Positions 60,171 through 64,000 of a DNA stretch of 64,000 nt are shown one piece after another (the stretch's first letter is position 1; every line of letters starts with the position of its first letter). The position numbers and the translations under genes are program-made. The DNA comes from CAYVQZ01 sp964453435 (GTDB lineage Bacteria; Abyssobacteria; SURF-5), in contig CAYVQZ010000001.1 in NCBI GenBank assembly GCA_964453435.1, positions 62,001 through 126,000 on the forward strand, in the 5' to 3' direction. The notes under the pieces are model-generated. The model saw only the letters and a program-made list of their open reading frames with translations, did not search any database and was not told where the DNA came from.

Positions 60171-60209
60171 GTTATAGGGGACACCATGCGGCATGGTGTC
60201 CCCTATAAC
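60171..60209. repeat. Perfect 18-bp palindrome with 3-base loop (second copy)
   Basis: Arms GTTATAGGGGACACCATG and its reverse complement enclose CGG. The core equals that at 40514-40560, while the outer TTATAG/CTATAA replaces CTTATTGG/CCAATAAG there, keeping pairing. It lies between znuA and znuB. Confidence 0.85.
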
Positions 60210-60312
60210 CCGCATCGCCAAGTCCCCGCACGAGGGCGTTTCGCCGACACGGATAATCGCGGGACACAGTCGCCGGGCTGCAAATAAAACTATCTCAAAA
60301 CAGGAGCGCATA

Positions 60313-61152
60313 ATGCTTGACACGCTTGCATTCATGGCCGCGCCTTTCACCGCATGCCTCATACTGACGGGAATCCATTGCTACCTCGGCCTTCACGTTG
60401 TCACGCGAGGCGTGATCTTTGTCGACCTCGCACTGGCGCAGGTGGCCGCGCTGGGCACAACGGTAGCCCTGCTGTTCGGTCACGAACTGAATAGCGCCGA
60501 GGCATACTATTCTTCGCTTGGGTTCACGTTCGTCGGCGCCGCAATCTTCGCGCTCGGCCGCTTCCGCGATGAGAGAATCCCGCAGGAGGCCTTTATCGGG
60601 ATTGTGTATGCCGTGTGTTCGGCGACCGCCGTCCTGGTGCTGGACCGGGCTCCCCACGGGCACGAGGCCATCAAGGCGATGCTGGTCGGCAGTATCCTCT
60701 ATGTCACGTGGCCCGGGATACTCAAAACATTCCTCATCTACTCCGCAATCGGAGTCGTTCATTACATCTTTCGCAAGAGATTCTTCCTTATATCCACAGA
60801 CGTCAAAGAAGCCTGGAGTCGCGGAGTCGCCGTGCGATGGTGGGATTTCCTCTTCTACGTTACGTTTGGATTCGTTGTCACCAGCTCCGTCCAGATAGCG
60901 GGCGTGTTGCTGGTGTTCAGCTATCTTGTCGTGCCCGCCGTCTGCGCCATGCTGTTCGCCGACGGCATTCTCCGCAGGCTGCTTCTCGGCTGGCTGATCG
61001 GGTTTCTGGCAAGCGTACTGGGCATGCTCATATCGGTGCAATGGGATTTACCCACCGGCGCGTCGGTCGTGTCATCGTTCGGCCTCATACTCGTCGTGTG
61101 CATAGCAATTTCATGCGCGCTGTCGACCCGCCCGGCGCGTCATCCCGCCTGA
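60313..61152 (+). CDS. znuB: Zinc/manganese ABC transporter permease
   Basis: A 279-residue ABC-3 family permease with about eight helices (HVVTRGVIFVDLALAQVAALG; VLLVFSYLVVPAVCAMLFA). AGGAG precedes the ATG at 60313 by 7 bp; the longer upstream frame would run through the palindrome. No ATPase gene (znuC) lies in the window, which is unusual for the family. Confidence 0.88.
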   Translation: MLDTLAFMAAPFTACLILTGIHCYLGLHVVTRGVIFVDLALAQVAALGTTVALLFGHELNSAEAYYSSLGFTFVGAAIFALGRFRDERIPQEAFIGIVYAVCSATAVLVLDRAPHGHEAIKAMLVGSILYVTWPGILKTFLIYSAIGVVHYIFRKRFFLISTDVKEAWSRGVAVRWWDFLFYVTFGFVVTSSVQIAGVLLVFSYLVVPAVCAMLFADGILRRLLLGWLIGFLASVLGMLISVQWDLPTGASVVSSFGLILVVCIAISCALSTRPARHPA

Positions 61153-61208
61153 GCGTTCAAAACGCGCAAGGAAGCCGGAAAGACAGAGCACGGTTTTTGG
61201 GGTCACCC

Positions 61209-61336
61209 ATCCTCTTGTCAAGATTGAATCATTTGAACTATTTGCCGGGGGAGTTTGGGAACACGAACTATACGAATCAGGCGAATTTTTCTAATTTACA
61301 GTTCTCTCCGCGTTCCTGCAGCCTTCGCGCGAGCCA
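61209..61336. repeat. 128-bp direct repeat, left copy
   Basis: Reads the same, by eye, as 61926-62053 with constant offset 717. Starts ATCCTCTTGTCAAG and ends GCGCGAGCCA. Flanks hicBA. Confidence 0.9.
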
Positions 61337-61436
61337 CCTTTCCCGTGATGTTCCCCGTGGTTGGTGTCGGATAAGCAGGCATGATAGTGTGAAACCCGTT
61401 CGTCACTATGCAGGAATTTCGACCGCACTGCCGCAC

Positions 61437-61661
61437 CTACAGGAGTTTGAGAAATTCTTCCCTTGTCATCTCTGCATCCCTCAGGATTTTTGATAAGAGG
61501 CCGGGGCCAATCGTTTCGCCGACATGAACAGGGACAACGGTCGCCCTGCCGTCCGGATTTCTGAGAAAGACATGGCTGCCTCTTTGCCTCTGTATGGTAA
61601 AGCCTGCTTTATTGAGAGCGGCCATTACTTCCTTCCCTGTCAGGGCCGGAAATTTGCTCAC
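61437..61661 (-). CDS. hicA: HicA-type mRNA interferase toxin
   Basis: A 74-residue protein with the HicA pattern: LTGKEVMAALNKAGFTIQRQ, the catalytic His in GSHVFLRN, and VPVHVGETIGPGLLSKIL. The start overlaps hicB by 4 bp. The order hicB-hicA is used here. Expected to cleave mRNA when free of antitoxin. Confidence 0.9.
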   Translation of the reverse strand: MSKFPALTGKEVMAALNKAGFTIQRQRGSHVFLRNPDGRATVVPVHVGETIGPGLLSKILRDAEMTREEFLKLL

Positions 61662-61867
61662 ACGGCTACCTTTTGAACCCCAATGAGGTGGGTTTTCGGA
61701 TATTCCCCTCCGTATTCCTCAAGACAAAGGAGTATGGCCTCTCTTGTCCGTTCAATCAAATCATCGAGGGATTTGGCCTGGGTATGGCAACCCTTCAGTT
61801 CCGGCACATCAGCCGTATAGAACCCCTCTTCGTCTTGCTCGATGACTACCGTGAATTCTCTCTTCAT
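61658..61867 (-). CDS. hicB: HicB-type antitoxin
   Basis: A 69-residue protein with the partial RNase H-like HicB fold (FTVVIEQDEEGFYTADVPELKGCHTQAKSL shortened here as VVIEQDEEGFYTADVPEL). No C-terminal DNA-binding domain is present, so it is the short form. Coupled to hicA; both lie between direct repeats. Confidence 0.9.
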   Translation of the reverse strand: MKREFTVVIEQDEEGFYTADVPELKGCHTQAKSLDDLIERTREAILLCLEEYGGEYPKTHLIGVQKVAV

Positions 61868-61925
61868 TATAAGAACTCCTTGGCGATAACAGGTCGTCCT
61901 TCTTTGCTTATGATATCTGCCGTCA

Positions 61926-62053
61926 ATCCTCTTGTCAAGATTGAATCATTTGAACTATTTGCCGGGGGAGTTTGGGAACACGAACTATACGAATCAGGCG
62001 AATTTTTCTAATTTACAGTTCTCTCCGCGTTCCTGCAGCCTTCGCGCGAGCCA
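61926..62053. repeat. 128-bp direct repeat, right copy
   Basis: Second copy of 61209-61336, just beyond the hicB start. Confidence 0.9.
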
Positions 62054-62490
62054 TGATGTTCCGATGTCTTAATCCGTGCAAATCGGTGGTTGGTCGGCTC
62101 TTCGCGCCTACGGTTTCGAGTTTCAAGTCTCGCGTTTCAAGTTCACAAGAGGGTCCTCGGTTGGGAAGGTGATTGAATAAATCTTTGCCGCGAGCTGCGC
62201 CCTCGGCGCCTCCGTGGTGAAATCTGTGTCGTCATCTTTTCCCCGCGGCTCCGTGGTTCATTTTCCGTTCTGTTTTTCTTTGCGCTCTTTGGGCCGTTGC
62301 GGTTTGAGGGGCCATGTTTTGTTGTGGTTTTTTGTTGGGCGCACGGCCGTGCGCCCCTACGAAAGGATGGGTAGCCGCCGTGAATCCGCGATAATCAGCG
62401 CAATCTGCGGATGAAGAAATCTTTCCACGGATATCCCCGTGTTCCCCGCGGTCAGAAATCGAAGGACCAGTTCCCCGCTCCTATACAGGG
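62054..62490. other. Non-coding repeat-rich region
   Basis: Contains low-complexity sentences such as CCTCCGTGGTGAAATCT and AATCCGTGCAAATCGGTGG, which recall dispersed intergenic repeats of environmental genomes, and a 20-bp perfect palindrome GGGCGCACGGCCGTGCGCCC (62337-62356). No gene seen. Confidence 0.55.
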
Positions 62491-64000
62491 CTAGCTAAGA
62501 GGCTCCATCGTGAGAAAAAAGCTCGTCTGTTCGAGTTTGACGAATGAGCCGAAAGAAGCGAGTATCTCATACGCGGTCGCTTCCGTCGGGAGCGAGGGCG
62601 AGAAAAAATGCGGGTTCGGCGGCGTGTGAATGTAGACGCTGTCTCCCAGGCGCAACCCATATCGAACGCCTTTGATGGGTACCGCCCCTGCATTGCCCAG
62701 GGGGATTTCGGAAAAAGAGAAAACCATCTTCGTTTCCCGCAATCTCTGTTTCTCCGAAGCGTCGAACTCGTCGCCCCGCAAATGCAAGGTTGCATTGTCG
62801 GCGTAGTAATAGAAAAGGGGTTCGTAGTTGAGATAGAACGACGGCTCCGCGACAACAACGGGCCGCTCGTAGTCCCTCAGACGCTCGCCTATCTCCTTGA
62901 ACTCGCCGAATCCGTATTTGCAGCCGGCCAGTTGGTAGGCCGAGAGAGTTGTCGAGGTGAGCAGCGTTGTCACGAGTAACCCTGCATATACGCGTGTCGG
63001 CATTCTTTCCGGAATCGCGGTGAAACAGAGGGCGAGGAACGGAACCAGCCCGAGGTAGTAATAGGTGTGTTTGTGGAGAAAGAGATAGAAGACGAAATAG
63101 CAGGCGAGCAGGACGGCCAATAAACTCCACCGGCGGAAAGGACTGTGATTGTGTGTCATGGTTGATGTGGCCACGCTTCGGGGGCAGTCCCCCAATCTAG
63201 GGCCTCGCGAAGTTCGGCCCGTAATTGGGTACAGCCCCCTTCGTTGGCTTTTCGGCGAGCCGGGCAATGGTGAGACAGATTCAGAGTCCCCTTCGCTTGG
63301 TTCACGGCGAAATGGACCCCCGAGGGACGGATTCGGGTCCCCTGGCTGAGGTTCGCCGGGATTCGGTCCCCCTCGCAATGCTTCCATCGTGAAGATTGTC
63401 AGGCCGGCCAGCCCGCCAACAAGCGCGAGCGGCGAGCAGCCCCACACCATTTCGGTCAACAGGAAAGTGAGAGCCGCGCCCGTCGCCAGCCCGGCCAGAC
63501 CTGCCGAGCCGTGCAACTGGCTGTCAAGCAAACGGGCGGGGTCCGCGAGAACATGGTATCCGTAATACGGAACGAGAACGACGCCGGTCATCAGGAGAAA
63601 CAACAGAAAATTGGCTGTCAGCAACCGCCGCCGCTCCGCTCCGCCCAGTTCCCAGAGTATGAGCGAGGCAAGGGGAACGACCGCAAACTGTTTGGTGAAA
63701 AAGGCGAAACCCATGAGAAGACCCGCCAGCACGAAATCGCGCCGCCGGTCGCTCCGAGTGGCCCTGAGGTAAAAGAACACCGAGAACATCGAGAGCGCGA
63801 CAAACACGATATCGGTCTGCACACTCCTGCCCATTATCAAAAATATCGGCGTCGATGCCAGCAGCGCCGCCGCTTCGAGTCCGGCCCCGCGGCGAATCAG
63901 CATTCCCGCCAGCACCCATGTCGCCAGGAGCGTCAAGAGCGCGAAGACTACCGGAACCAGCCGCGCGGCGAATTCCGTTTGTCCGAACAGCGAGAAACTC
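62491..64000 (-). CDS. Glycosyltransferase family 39-like membrane protein, partial
   Basis: The frame is open to the right edge (FGQTEFAARLVPVVFALLTL continues upstream), so the N-terminus is missing. About 500 residues are visible with eight or more helices (FLIMGRSVQTDIVFVALSMF, LLMGFAFFTKQFAVVPLASL), and a C-terminal soluble part. The arrangement fits ArnT/PMT-type lipid-linked sugar transferases. A Pro/Gly/Arg-rich hydrophilic stretch between helices (from LRGGPNPGEP to SVATSTM) comes from inserted repeat DNA. Confidence 0.8.
   Translation of the reverse strand, partial: SFSLFGQTEFAARLVPVVFALLTLLATWVLAGMLIRRGAGLEAAALLASTPIFLIMGRSVQTDIVFVALSMFSVFFYLRATRSDRRRDFVLAGLLMGFAFFTKQFAVVPLASLILWELGGAERRRLLTANFLLFLLMTGVVLVPYYGYHVLADPARLLDSQLHGSAGLAGLATGAALTFLLTEMVWGCSPLALVGGLAGLTIFTMEALRGGPNPGEPQPGDPNPSLGGPFRREPSEGDSESVSPLPGSPKSQRRGLYPITGRTSRGPRLGDCPRSVATSTMTHNHSPFRRWSLLAVLLACYFVFYLFLHKHTYYYLGLVPFLALCFTAIPERMPTRVYAGLLVTTLLTSTTLSAYQLAGCKYGFGEFKEIGERLRDYERPVVVAEPSFYLNYEPLFYYYADNATLHLRGDEFDASEKQRLRETKMVFSFSEIPLGNAGAVPIKGVRYGLRLGDSVYIHTPPNPHFFSPSLPTEATAYEILASFGSFVKLEQTSFFLTMEPLS
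63175..63385. repeat. GGGGAC-type repeat cluster inserted in frame in the glycosyltransferase gene
   Basis: On the coding strand units such as GGGGGACCGAATCCC, GGGGACCCGAATCCG, GGGGACTCTGAATCTG, GGGGGCTGTACCCAATTA and ATTGGGGGACTGCCCCC follow each other. They are of the same kind as the intergenic GGGGACA/TGTCCCC units, yet no stop codon arises. Confidence 0.7.

Noticed and set aside
1..64000. CRISPR array or phage genes
   Set aside because: No regularly spaced short repeats, cas genes, integrases or structural phage genes were seen.

Overview
The window (about 57% GC by eye) reads like the genome of a strict anaerobe with sulfate-reducer-type electron transport. Qrc, Tmc and Hmc-type complexes, orange-protein-like NifX/MinD/Mrp genes, DUF134 and many sigma-54 activators point to Desulfobacterota or a relative. 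No dsr, apr or rRNA genes lie in the window, so neither sulfate respiration nor the phylum can be fixed. The dispersed GGGGACA/TGTCCCC repeats suggest a subsurface or sediment lineage with repeat-rich intergenic DNA, possibly known only from metagenomes.

Region 1 (1-13 kb): the tail of a threonine dehydratase, a PAS histidine kinase, and one long minus-strand operon. It encodes a complete Qrc menaquinone-reducing complex (qrcABCD), a small membrane protein, a Tmc-like module (Trp-rich TmcD-like, cytochrome b TmcC-like, HdrD-like TmcB) and an HmcA-like cytochrome of about 15 hemes. Together they could move electrons from periplasmic cytochromes to menaquinone and across the membrane to a cytoplasmic disulfide or thiol reductase. 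A good sigma-54 promoter precedes qrcA. A second, near-identical one faces a NifX-DUF1847 gene, with an inverted-repeat cluster between them.

Region 2 (15-31 kb): an unusual minus-strand cluster from 29.1 to about 16.9 kb. It holds three NifX-type proteins, DUF5320 and Gly-rich zinc-ribbon proteins, two MinD ATPases carrying ferredoxin domains, an Mrp ATPase, three SPFH/HflKC proteins (one fused to a CDF metal transporter), a radical SAM protein, two DUF364 proteins, a MOSC protein, a MIP18-like protein and an FmdB-like zinc ribbon. Sigma-54 activators with cysteine-bearing PAS domains lie at both ends, one preceded by a DUF134 regulator. The core resembles the Desulfovibrio orp (orange protein, Mo-Cu cluster) system. 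The membrane SPFH/CDF part and the DUF364/MOSC part are additions, and this is the best candidate for an undescribed system.

Region 3 (31-49 kb): accessory and housekeeping genes. These include a single-chain Vsr-cytosine methyltransferase fusion, two methyltransferases, a frameshifted acyltransferase, a PhzF remnant, an epimerase, a UDP-sugar pyrophosphorylase, a HEAT-repeat protein, HD proteins, a response regulator, a CPBP protease, an NtrC-type regulator and a small ferredoxin operon with an overlapping 68-codon ORF. Intergenic repeats are dense here.

Region 4 (49-64 kb): an Rrf2 regulator, gamma-glutamyltransferase, a hybrid kinase, an OmpA-like lipoprotein, an AIR-synthase/HAD fusion, a zinc-uptake-like operon (His-rich porin, ZnuA, ZnuB, but no ATPase) behind a strong sigma-70 promoter, hicBA between 128-bp direct repeats, and a glycosyltransferase running off the right edge and interrupted in frame by repeat DNA.
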